From contig JAFGOE010000007.1 of NCBI GenBank assembly GCA_016926625.1, positions 1 through 36,565 of the forward strand: a DNA stretch of 36,565 nt, given 5' to 3'. This DNA comes from Candidatus Zhuqueibacterota bacterium. Lineage in GTDB: Bacteria > Zhuqueibacterota > Zhuqueibacteria > Thermofontimicrobiales > Thiofontviventaceae. A program made the position numbers and the translations under genes. Below the pieces are notes generated by a model. The model saw nothing but the letters and a program-made list of their open reading frames with translations, was not told where the DNA came from and ran no database searches. Each line of letters opens with the position of its first letter. The first letter of the stretch is position 1. Shown here one piece after another: positions 25,040 to 33,375 of the stretch.

Positions 25040-27000
25040 TATTTTTACTCGTCTTCAGTATTGCTGCCATCATCTACGAATCCAATCGCAAACTCAAAAA
25101 AGAAAAAAAATTTATCGACAGTATATTGCAGACCGCGGGTGTATTGATCATTGTGTCCAATGTAAAGGGTGAAATCAAGCGATTTAACCGCGCGTGTGAA
25201 TTATTGACCGGATACACGGTTAACCGGGTAATCGGGAGAACAATAGCCGAATTGCCTTTCCTCAGCGAGGAGGCGAAAAAGGTGCATTTAAAACAATGTC
25301 GCGATATATTAAACGGACCAGCTAACTCACGATTTGAGAACTGTTGGATTGCTCCAAACGGAAGCTGTCGATATATCACCTGGTCCAGCACCTATCTGAA
25401 AGATTTATTCGGCAGGATCGAATGGATCATTTGGTCCGGAATAGATATCACCGACCGTAAACAGATCGAAAGTTCACTGGATGCGGAACATGAGCGACTT
25501 TCGGTTACACTCAGCAGCATTACAGAAGGCGTGATCTCAACCGATCTGGACGGCTCGATCGTACTGATAAACCGAGTTGCCTCCCGACTCACAGGTTGGT
25601 CGCATAATGCCGTCAGCGGCAAATCGATCAACGAGATATTGCGACTCGAAGACGAAGAAACACGACAACGAATCGTTCTTCCTATTTCAAGCCTACTGCT
25701 GACAGATAATGTGATTGATCATTTAAACGACGCCATCCTGGTATCCAGGGATAATACGGAGAGATTAGTCTCCTATTCCATTAATCCATTAAAAAATCCG
25801 TCCGGAATTGTCGAAGGTGCGGTGGTAGTGCTTCGAGATATAACCGAGAGACGAAAGACAGAGATCGAAATGCACAAGATGAACAAGCTGGATTCAATCG
25901 GTATGTTGGCCGGAGGCATTGCTCACGATTTCAATAACATATTGACCAGCATTATCGGTTATATTTCACTCCTGCGAAATAGTTTCAGGGACAACAATAC
26001 TGTTTTAAATCGATTGGATCAGATCGCCACGGCCTCATCGAGAGCAAATCAATTGACTCAGAAACTATTGACCTTCTCCAGGGGAGGGAAACCGATTAAA
26101 ACCAGTGTCTACGTTAAAAATTTATTGAAAGAAACCATCGAATACCTTGCCATCGAATTGAAAGCTTCGATAGAATTAAACCTGGGTCCGGATCTATGGA
26201 ATCTATATGCCGACAGTAGTCAGATCAATCAAGTCATTCAAAATCTGATCATCAACGCAGACCAGGCCATGCCGACCGGAGGCGTAATAAAAATTAACGC
26301 TGAAAATATATCCGTCAAAACTTATAATCCTTATACGCTCGTTCCGGGCAACTATGTTAAAATAGAGGTAAGCGATCAAGGAGTGGGAATCAAGAAAGAG
26401 CATATAAACAGTATCTTTGATCCATACTTCACAACAAAAGAAAACGGAAGAGGATTTGGACTGGCTATCTGTTATTCGATCATCAAAAAGCATCAGGGAA
26501 CGATTACGGTTGATTCGATAATCGGCAGCGGTACGACATTCACACTGATCATACCGGCTACAAGGCATGAGGTGGAAAAACGAACAGTCAGTATTATTCA
26601 GTCCGATCAAATCAAGGGTAAAGTACTCGTCATGGACGACGACGATCTGGTCAGAGAGATAATCGGCGAGATGCTGGGAGAGATAGGTTTCGAATGTGAG
26701 TTTGCTCGAGATGGTCATGAAGTCATCAACCTGTTTCAACACGCCAGAGATGAGAAAGCACCATTCGACCTGCTCATCATCGATTTAATCGTAAAAGACG
26801 GTATGAACGGAAAAGAGACGATCAGCAAATTGTGCGAAATCGATCCTGATGTCAAAGCCATCGTCTCCAGCGGATATTCGACGGACTCCATACTCGCCGA
26901 ATACAGGCAATATGGATTCAAGGGGATCGTCGTAAAACCGTATTCGATTGAAGATCTTTACGCGGTAATCAGCAATGTTTTAAATCGAGATCCCGTTTAA
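24988..27000 (+). CDS. Hybrid PAS sensor histidine kinase with receiver domain; apparent ATC start
   Basis: The frame is open from a stop at 24961 to 27000. The first NTG start is TTG 25126, which has no ribosome site and would cut off a transmembrane helix plus linker (IIWTLAIGTAIIFLLVFS, then IIYESNRKLKKEKK). GGAGG (24977-24981) lies six bases before an ATC at 24988, so I place the start there (670 residues, IDNTAQII). Domains: one TM helix (about 7-30), PAS (about 40-160), PAS (about 165-290), HisKA with H313 in GGIAHDFNNIL, HATPase with NLIINADQAM, SDQGVGI and GRGFGLAI, and a receiver with phospho-acceptor D599 in LIIDLIVKDG. No response regulator gene is adjacent. Domain calls are firm; the start codon is not. 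Confidence 0.85.
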   Translation: MDNTAQIIWTLAIGTAIIFLLVFSIAAIIYESNRKLKKEKKFIDSILQTAGVLIIVSNVKGEIKRFNRACELLTGYTVNRVIGRTIAELPFLSEEAKKVHLKQCRDILNGPANSRFENCWIAPNGSCRYITWSSTYLKDLFGRIEWIIWSGIDITDRKQIESSLDAEHERLSVTLSSITEGVISTDLDGSIVLINRVASRLTGWSHNAVSGKSINEILRLEDEETRQRIVLPISSLLLTDNVIDHLNDAILVSRDNTERLVSYSINPLKNPSGIVEGAVVVLRDITERRKTEIEMHKMNKLDSIGMLAGGIAHDFNNILTSIIGYISLLRNSFRDNNTVLNRLDQIATASSRANQLTQKLLTFSRGGKPIKTSVYVKNLLKETIEYLAIELKASIELNLGPDLWNLYADSSQINQVIQNLIINADQAMPTGGVIKINAENISVKTYNPYTLVPGNYVKIEVSDQGVGIKKEHINSIFDPYFTTKENGRGFGLAICYSIIKKHQGTITVDSIIGSGTTFTLIIPATRHEVEKRTVSIIQSDQIKGKVLVMDDDDLVREIIGEMLGEIGFECEFARDGHEVINLFQHARDEKAPFDLLIIDLIVKDGMNGKETISKLCEIDPDVKAIVSSGYSTDSILAEYRQYGFKGIVVKPYSIEDLYAVISNVLNRDPV

Positions 27001-27122
27001 CATAGTAGCTGCAGTAAACCGTCATCTTGTAAGCATATCACACCGATCACACGTTGCTTAACACAATCGGAGCAAGCCTTTGAAAATTGGCTGAGCCCAT
27101 AAACAGGAGACCTCTGAAAACT

Positions 27123-27776
27123 ATGTCCTATTTAAGATCCGGAACGAACCGATCGTGGTTGCTCGGAATGATCGCAATACTTGCTGTTGTGGTCGGTATC
27201 ATGTACATCATGAACCAGGGTTCACAGCGGATACCCGGTTATCCGGCCATACTCTATGAGATGAATGATGATGCGGTCGTGCATGAAAATAAATTTTACA
27301 GCAGGATGTTTCGCTGTTCTATCGCTTTTCCTGACAGCTCATGGTTAATATCGTTCGATAATAACCTTGATACGACGATGGTTTCAACTGAGAGCTGGCT
27401 TACGTTGCTCAAAGCGGTAAAACTCGAAGTGCATGATACAACGAGCATAATTTACGGCGAGTTATTAAAGACTGAGACGCCCGTCTCCGCAGAACAGATC
27501 GCGAAAATGCATTTGCAAAAGTTTGACCATAACTATGGAGAGAAAGACTATTCTCTGGTCCGTGATGTTACCATGGCCGGGGGGATGTGGTTAATGGGCG
27601 CGTACTATGTGGTACAATTTTCGCCCTCGATCACCGAAAGCTTTCCGGTTCGCGTCTCTATGTTCTATGTCAGAAACGCTTTTATCTATCATCTTCTGTG
27701 TATGGCTGACGAATCATCCTATGAAAAACACAAGGTCGATTTCGAATACATACTCAAGAACGTTGCATTTTACTGA
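27123..27776 (+). CDS. Unknown protein with one N-terminal membrane helix
   Basis: A 217-residue protein. The ATG at 27123 follows AGGAGA at a slightly long distance; an in-frame TTG at 27087 is less likely. A single helix (about 14-31, WLLGMIAILAVVVGIMYIM) anchors a soluble domain of about 180 residues, probably extracytoplasmic. That domain has alternating strands (FYSRMFRCSIAFPDSSWLIS, MWLMGAYYVVQFSP, FPVRVSMFYVRNAFIYHLL) and resembles the beta-sandwich of PsbP/Mog1-like or stress-sensing lipoproteins only vaguely. It lies 122 bases after the kinase gene and may or may not share its transcript. Function unknown. Confidence 0.72.
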   Translation: MSYLRSGTNRSWLLGMIAILAVVVGIMYIMNQGSQRIPGYPAILYEMNDDAVVHENKFYSRMFRCSIAFPDSSWLISFDNNLDTTMVSTESWLTLLKAVKLEVHDTTSIIYGELLKTETPVSAEQIAKMHLQKFDHNYGEKDYSLVRDVTMAGGMWLMGAYYVVQFSPSITESFPVRVSMFYVRNAFIYHLLCMADESSYEKHKVDFEYILKNVAFY

Positions 27777-27805
27777 TCATTGAGGAGTAGTCGAGAGGTC
27801 GCCGA

Positions 27806-27881
27806 CAGCATGTTGATCCCTCATCGACATGCTGCCGATACCGTATCGAAGTGTCATCGACAGCTTCACGATGGCACTTCG
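27806..27881. repeat. Two tandem hairpins in a convergent intergenic region
   Basis: Hairpin one pairs CAGCATGT (27806-27813) with ACATGCTG (27827-27834). Hairpin two pairs CGAAGTGTCATCG (27847-27859) with CGATGGCACTTCG (27869-27881): 13 positions, one of them a G-U type mismatch, with a 9-base loop. Neither is followed by a T-tract. They lie between the stops of the gene at 27776 and the M48 protease gene at 27994. They could be factor-dependent terminators or processing signals. Confidence 0.5.
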
Positions 27882-27993
27882 TCCATGGGTTTACTTGAAA
27901 TACATTTCGAGTTCGCTTCACTGCACCAGGATTGAACCATCTGGTACAATGCTGGGCAAAGCGATAATTACGATTTCCCTACGATCGATCTCA

Positions 27994-29445
27994 TTATTTT
28001 GAGATTTTTACCAGTGAATTTGCATCCACCAGATCCGATAGATTCATTCCGTTCAGGATAGCCAGCGACTCCATCTGATTCGCGGGCACACTGTTTTGCT
28101 GAAATATATTTTGCAGCGTCGCTCTCGATCTGACCTTCACCACGCTCAGTTTCTTTGGGGTAACATTAATTCTCCGACTATCGGTGAGTCGCTTAAATTG
28201 CTTCATCGTATTATCGAACGTCGTCGCATAGGTGTTGAATTTATCAAGCGTGGAATAACCATGAAAAACGTAAATTGCGTTATCCAACTTAATAAAGTGA
28301 GATAAAATTTCCAGAGTCGCTTGATCGGTCTGCATCGTCGTAATCAACCGATGCGCTGCGAGACCGTTAACCGTGGTCGCCTCCGATCGCTGCACAGTGG
28401 CCTGGGATTGTGAGACGAATGCGTTGGCAGCCTCTGCCGGCGTCGCAGCGTTCGCCATCGACATCAGGATGATAGCATCCTGGGCCTCGTTGAACATCTG
28501 AACTTGCGATGGAGTATTATTTAACGTAAAGCCAGTGGGAACCGGGAACTGAAATTTCAACGACGGATGATAAAACATATTTCCATCGACATAGCCCTGA
28601 CGGGGATCATCACCAACGACAATATTTTGAATCTTCGTCAGATATTGATCCCGATTGTAAACGAAATTGGTGCCAGCGATCTGTGATTGCCACTTTTTGG
28701 TATCGTCCAACACCGCTTTTATACGATCCGGCGGATTGGGGTGAGTCGAGAACCATGCCGGCAGCGCATCCTGACCGGAGCTGGGATTCAATCGTTCCAG
28801 TGTCTCAAAAAATTTAGCCATCGCGGTCGAATTATAACCGCTCTTCGTTGAATATTCCACACCAAGAGCATCCGCCTCTCTCTCATTGTCGCGGCTGAAT
28901 TTCAGGAATAGCATGCTGACTCCGAAACTGGCGATCTGTGCGTACTGCGCGAACGTCTCGGACAACGCAGCTCCGATACCCAGCCCCAGTTGAGCCAATT
29001 GGCTCTTGCTATAGGACTGTGCGCTGTGCCTCGCGTTGACGTGTCCCAATTCATGCGCCATCACCCCCGCCAACTCTGCTTCATCGTTCAGATACGCCAT
29101 AATACCCCGGGTAAAATACACAAATCCGCCCGGTACGGCGAACGCGTTGACTACCGGGGTATCCAGTATCTTGAACGAATAGTCCAGGGTCGGACGATGG
29201 GTCACTAACCCCATTTTACGTCCCATGGTGGAAATGTAATTCGTTAACTCTGCGTCTTCATACAAACCATACGTCGCAATGATTTCAGCATCTGTCTGTG
29301 CTCCGAGTGCAATTTCATCGGATTCTGTCAATAGCATGAATTCTCTTTTCCCGGTAACAGGGTTAACCGCACATGAGATCACCCACGCTATTAAAGTAAA
29401 AATGATCGCACTTAAGAACAGCCGATACATAAACTTACGTTTCAT
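27994..29445 (-). CDS. M48 family metalloprotease, lipoprotein, LoiP/BepA-like
   Basis: A 483-residue zinc protease of the envelope. The ATG at 29445 follows GGAGG (29455-29451); the upstream ATG at 29457 overlaps it. The signal peptide ends in a lipobox, WVISC with C25 as lipid-attachment cysteine. The catalytic motif HELGH (131-135) and the NEREADALG segment carrying the third zinc ligand (about 187-195) are intact. A helical domain follows (to about 250), then a second domain (about 290-420) and a C-terminal LysM-like module (about 430-483). Such proteases degrade or mature outer-membrane proteins. It lies downstream of the TIGR03545/TIGR03546 pair on the same strand. Confidence 0.93.
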   Translation of the reverse strand: MKRKFMYRLFLSAIIFTLIAWVISCAVNPVTGKREFMLLTESDEIALGAQTDAEIIATYGLYEDAELTNYISTMGRKMGLVTHRPTLDYSFKILDTPVVNAFAVPGGFVYFTRGIMAYLNDEAELAGVMAHELGHVNARHSAQSYSKSQLAQLGLGIGAALSETFAQYAQIASFGVSMLFLKFSRDNEREADALGVEYSTKSGYNSTAMAKFFETLERLNPSSGQDALPAWFSTHPNPPDRIKAVLDDTKKWQSQIAGTNFVYNRDQYLTKIQNIVVGDDPRQGYVDGNMFYHPSLKFQFPVPTGFTLNNTPSQVQMFNEAQDAIILMSMANAATPAEAANAFVSQSQATVQRSEATTVNGLAAHRLITTMQTDQATLEILSHFIKLDNAIYVFHGYSTLDKFNTYATTFDNTMKQFKRLTDSRRINVTPKKLSVVKVRSRATLQNIFQQNSVPANQMESLAILNGMNLSDLVDANSLVKISK

Positions 29446-29507
29446 CAATCCCTCCATACTTTTATATGTTACGAGTGATATTTATTGATTAACAGCACAA
29501 CGATGTA

Positions 29508-31376
29508 CTAAGGTCGCTTGATTAAATCTTTGATAGCATCTACTCCCTTTTCCTTCGCTTTAGCTTTCTCCTCCTCGATACGTTGTTCGATCTCCTTCTT
29601 TTTCTGTTCTATTTCATTATATTTTTCCAACACTTTTTCACGTGCATTCTCAAACTCGGCGTAGAAAGTTTTCTTACTCGAATTGATCAGTTGTTCAACC
29701 TGGTTTCGTTTTTCATCGACCTGGTTCCGGATATACGTTTCGACTTGCTGTCGCGCTTCCTGTAAATTTTTATCGAGAATTCCTTTAATCTGATTACCCA
29801 GCACGTTATCGACGTTCGATTTCATATTTAATTTGTAATCGGACGATTCGCCGATCAAATTTGCATCGATCACTAAAGTCGATAAGCCCGACAGCACATC
29901 CTGAACCAGACGAGATACCTGATCGGTGGCGGTCTCGTCGAATAAAAAATTTACATCCGATGCTTCCAGATCCGCGTTTATCTTGATAAAATTATCGATA
30001 AAGAAACCGGATAAAGCAAAATCCCCTTCTTCAGTCGAAAGTACCTGTGGGAAGTATTTACTCGTTTTTAAGTTAATCTCACCCAGCGCGATATTTTTAG
30101 CATTGATCCATAACGAATCTCGCGCCACCTCGGTGATATGATCGAAACTGCCGAGTATATTATACTCTCTCCCCCCTATTTTCTCCAGGCCGAGATCGAA
30201 GCGTGTAGGGTTGTTGTAAACATAGGGCTGAGATGTCAGTCCCTTTAAATTGCCTTTCAGGAAATAGGCCATACCCGTGTCGCCTGCAGCAGAAGCCGCT
30301 GATACGCTGATATTCTTCACCAAGAATTCCGGATAGGTGTATTTAAACGGGAAATAGATGTTCTGCCCTTTAAAGCGCGGTGTCTTCGCCTCCTTTTCCA
30401 CGTCCGCACCTTGCGACATCGGCAGATATTTCCTCGCCAGGGCAATGTACTCCGTGATCTTTTCGAACTGGTTGACCGCTGGCTGGCCGAACAACATCAA
30501 ACCGACATCCTTAACATCGATCGTCTGCAGTTTAGCCATTTTCTGTGCCTCGCTGATGTCCTCATTCAATCGCTCCTTCATGTCTCCCAATTGGCTCTGC
30601 AGCGTATCGTAAGTAGATTCTACTGCGGTGTGCTTTGAATTGACTTCCTCACGCAATGTTTTTACTTCTTCATAAATCGAATTCAAATTTTGCAGCGAGG
30701 TTGTAAGAGTGGTTATATCTCGCACGCCTTCGATGTTCACCGCCTGGATTCTGGTCTCGAGGTCATTAATCCTTTTTTTATACACGTCAGGATCTAATTG
30801 TGATCTCCAGTAACCCAAACTGCTGTCAGCCGTACTCATGAGCCGCTCGTAACCCTGTACCGATGATAGCTGATCAATATCGATCAGCGAGTCGACGTTG
30901 ATCTTCTGCCGCAACGCTTTAAGATCGAAGACGGGCAGCTCCCCGAACTGTTTTTCCAGTGCGTCTTTAACCCTGTTGACCAGTCCATCTTTATCAGTGA
31001 ACAATTCAGATCTTTCTGCTCTTGACAAGCTACCATCTGTCTCCCGTCGAGTTCCGCTTTTAGCATCTTCCATGATCATCTCATTGATGATTACCTTTTT
31101 CCAGAACAAAGGCCTTGTTTCGATGTCAAACGACGTATAACCGACATCGATGACATTGTACCATGGATTATTTTTATTAGCGATCTGTAATCGATCCCAG
31201 GAACATTTCATGTCGAACAGACTAAAATTAAAATGATCCACCTCGACTTTCGCACCCGCAATCAGTTGCAGAGTCTTTTCAGTCAGACTCTCGAGCGCAC
31301 TGTCGCGGAAAAGATACGCAAAAACCGCCCACAATAGTAACAGAATGACTAAGTATAGCAATCCCTTCTTGCGCAT
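29508..31376 (-). CDS. TIGR03545 family protein (AsmA-like, membrane anchored)
   Basis: A 622-residue protein with one N-terminal transmembrane helix (about 6-22), then a large periplasmic domain. Strand-rich parts (about 30-110, 340-530) recall AsmA/TamB-like lipid-transfer folds: DHFNFSLFDMKCSWDRLQIAN and RPLFWKKVIINEMIMEDA. In between (about 190-300) and at the C-terminus (about 545-610, rich in E, K, R, Q) are long coiled coils. Two adjacent ATGs exist (31379 and 31376); the second is better spaced from GGAGG. The first overlaps the stop of the upstream gene as ATGA, so translation is coupled. TIGR03545 is a known pair partner of TIGR03546; function is not established. Confidence 0.82.
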   Translation of the reverse strand: MRKKGLLYLVILLLLWAVFAYLFRDSALESLTEKTLQLIAGAKVEVDHFNFSLFDMKCSWDRLQIANKNNPWYNVIDVGYTSFDIETRPLFWKKVIINEMIMEDAKSGTRRETDGSLSRAERSELFTDKDGLVNRVKDALEKQFGELPVFDLKALRQKINVDSLIDIDQLSSVQGYERLMSTADSSLGYWRSQLDPDVYKKRINDLETRIQAVNIEGVRDITTLTTSLQNLNSIYEEVKTLREEVNSKHTAVESTYDTLQSQLGDMKERLNEDISEAQKMAKLQTIDVKDVGLMLFGQPAVNQFEKITEYIALARKYLPMSQGADVEKEAKTPRFKGQNIYFPFKYTYPEFLVKNISVSAASAAGDTGMAYFLKGNLKGLTSQPYVYNNPTRFDLGLEKIGGREYNILGSFDHITEVARDSLWINAKNIALGEINLKTSKYFPQVLSTEEGDFALSGFFIDNFIKINADLEASDVNFLFDETATDQVSRLVQDVLSGLSTLVIDANLIGESSDYKLNMKSNVDNVLGNQIKGILDKNLQEARQQVETYIRNQVDEKRNQVEQLINSSKKTFYAEFENAREKVLEKYNEIEQKKKEIEQRIEEEKAKAKEKGVDAIKDLIKRP

Positions 31377-31903
31377 CATTTACCTCCGAGATCTCTGATC
31401 TTAAAATATAATTGCACCAGCTTACTGCCTTTGATGATTTGCACGATTTTCAATTTGTTGATGCGCTGTTCCATACCGGATCGATACAGTACCACGAGCT
31501 TTTTCATCCCCCAAAATACTGGCCAGTACAGGATCAGACCGGCAACGAAACTGCCCATGACCACCGTGTTGTTGAATTTGGTCAACGGTGCGATCGGCAT
31601 GTTGTAAAGTGATGTCCAAATATTCTCTAATGCAGGGATCCCCGTCAAAATAAAAAATCCGATATCATGAAAGATCGGGTCCAGCGGATAAGCGATAATA
31701 TTGGATAGTATCAAGCCAAGGGTTCCCGCCGCCATATTGATGTTAAAAAATATTAATAGACAAAACAGAAGCACTCCTTGTAAAGTGAGCGAAGGTAGCA
31801 GGCCGATGATAAATCCTACACCGAATCCGGCTGCAATCTGCCACGGTTTCTCACCCGAACGAAAGGCTTTGATGAAGTTGGAGATAATTTTTAACCAGAA
31901 CAT
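31376..31903 (-). CDS. TIGR03546 family membrane protein (DUF2062-like)
   Basis: A 175-residue inner-membrane protein. The N-terminal ISNFIKAFRSGEKPWQIAAG, three to four hydrophobic helices (about 25-50, 55-80, 110-140) and PIAPLTKFNNTVVMGSFV (about 103-120) match TIGR03546, which is found together with TIGR03545. The stop codon overlaps the start of the TIGR03545 gene by ATGA. Envelope assembly or lipid handling is suggested by the AsmA-like partner and the M48 protease that follows, but this is inference. The ATG at 31903 has only a weak AGGACC-like site before it. Confidence 0.82.
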   Translation of the reverse strand: MFWLKIISNFIKAFRSGEKPWQIAAGFGVGFIIGLLPSLTLQGVLLFCLLIFFNINMAAGTLGLILSNIIAYPLDPIFHDIGFFILTGIPALENIWTSLYNMPIAPLTKFNNTVVMGSFVAGLILYWPVFWGMKKLVVLYRSGMEQRINKLKIVQIIKGSKLVQLYFKIRDLGGK

Positions 31904-32432
31904 AAGGGTCCTTGACTGTAAGTTTCAGTCTAATCTGTTTTTAATTAATTTATATTCAGGATGCAAGAAACTGATGGAATTTAGATAGGAAATATACATG
32001 TTAACGGCACATTTCATGTTGAGTAATCAATAAAAAAATATAGCTTAAATTTAAAACAAAGTCAAGATTTTTTTATGTTTTTCAATTACTTCATGCAATC
32101 TAACTTAGTTCAGAAATCAGGACTTAAACTTACCCGGCCAGAGAGGAAGTGCGCTTTTAAAAACGACATATGAGCTGCTTGTTACGACAGTATCATGCAT
32201 ATTACCGTGAAGGAACGGCTTTTAAATAATACAAATTTTACTTGTTTTAACTATTCATTTTAATTATATTATTAATTTATTCAAAACTTCAAAGAAAGCA
32301 TGTTGAGCCCAGGACTAAGAGCCAAAGCTCAGTCAATAAATAGACGCAATTACTGCACTACGACCAGGTTTCATTTTCAACATTTTTTTCTGAATCCTCA
32401 TGTAATGCAATCGTATGACGAATAAGGGAATC
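31904..32432. other. 529-base intergenic region between divergent genes
   Basis: Very AT-rich, with stop codons in all frames and no supported gene. It separates the minus-strand TIGR03546 gene from the plus-strand isomerase-like gene. A promoter candidate at 32242-32270 is listed separately. A small GAGC-CAAA-GCTC hairpin lies near 32320. I see no tRNA, repeat array or riboswitch-like structure. Confidence 0.6.
32242..32270 (+). promoter_or_regulatory. Promoter candidate for the isomerase/aminotransferase genes
   Basis: TTGTTT (32242-32247) and TATATT (32265-32270) with a 17-base spacer. The leader to the ATG at 32433 would be about 155 bases. The surrounding AT-richness makes a chance match possible. 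Confidence 0.35.
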
Positions 32433-33257
32433 ATGAAATTAGCCATTGTCACTGATGAAATTTCGTTCGATATAAAGGAAGCCATCGATTACGGTGTATC
32501 GTGGAACATACGTGATTTCGAACTTAGAAATCTGATGACGGGCAGAGTACCTTATATTACCACAGAGGAGCAGAATATCCTCTTACAGATAAAAGAGGAG
32601 AGCCGAATACGAATCTCGGCAGTTTCTCCGGGCTTGTTCAAGATTTCACTCCAACAAGAAGAGCAGATAAAACAGGAACTTGAGGTAAAAATATACGATA
32701 GTTTTCGATTCGCAGAAAAATTAGGTACCCGGGATGTCATTATTTCGAGTTTTAGAAGATATCCGAAAGAACCTTCAAGCAATTACATCCAAATTATTCA
32801 TATTTTGAAACGTATGATTAACCTGGCAGAGCGATACGGATTTCGATTGTTGATCGAGAATGACCCTTCCTGCTGGTGCGATACGGCTGAAAATATGGCC
32901 AAAATTCTGGAGGACATCGATTCACCTCATCTAAGAGCATACTGGAATCCCGGTAACTCCTTCATCGCCGGTGAAATTCCGTATCCCTATGGATTCTTAG
33001 CCATACGAAAATATATCACCCACATCCATGTAAACGATGTGCGGACGACCGGTATAAGCAGGAAAGAGTTTGTACCCATCGGTGATGGTAACGTGGACTG
33101 GCACGGTCAGTTTCAGGCGATCATGCAGGGAGTCGATTTGAATTATATCACCATCGAAACGCGATGTGAACCGCTGATGCAAAACTCGAAAAAGAGCATT
33201 CAGACGGTTCGAAAGATGTTAAAAGATTACGAGTTGGACGATGATCATATTATCAGT
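32433..33257 (+). CDS. TIM-barrel sugar phosphate isomerase/epimerase-like protein
   Basis: A 274-residue protein of the xylose-isomerase-like TIM-barrel superfamily (AP endonuclease family 2 fold). The ATG at 32433 follows AAGGGA; the ATG at 32415 precedes that site. Strand-end motifs expected for metal binding are visible: FELRN near the start, LLIENDPS (Glu) about 153-160, AYWNPGNS (Asn/Asp position) about 180, THIHVNDVR (His) about 205-213 and ITIETRCEP (Glu) near the C-terminus. It may isomerise or epimerise a sugar or inositol derivative. It stands upstream of the DegT aminotransferase on the same strand. The exact substrate cannot be deduced. The interval given ends before the TAG stop (33258-33260). 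Confidence 0.85.
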
Positions 33258-33375
33258 TAGAGGATTTTGGACATTGCTTTACGTAGAAAGACCAGCATTA
33301 ATTTTTACAGAGAAGATAACAACAACTCATACTACTGATACTATATAACACATAACGTTAATACAGGAGATATTC

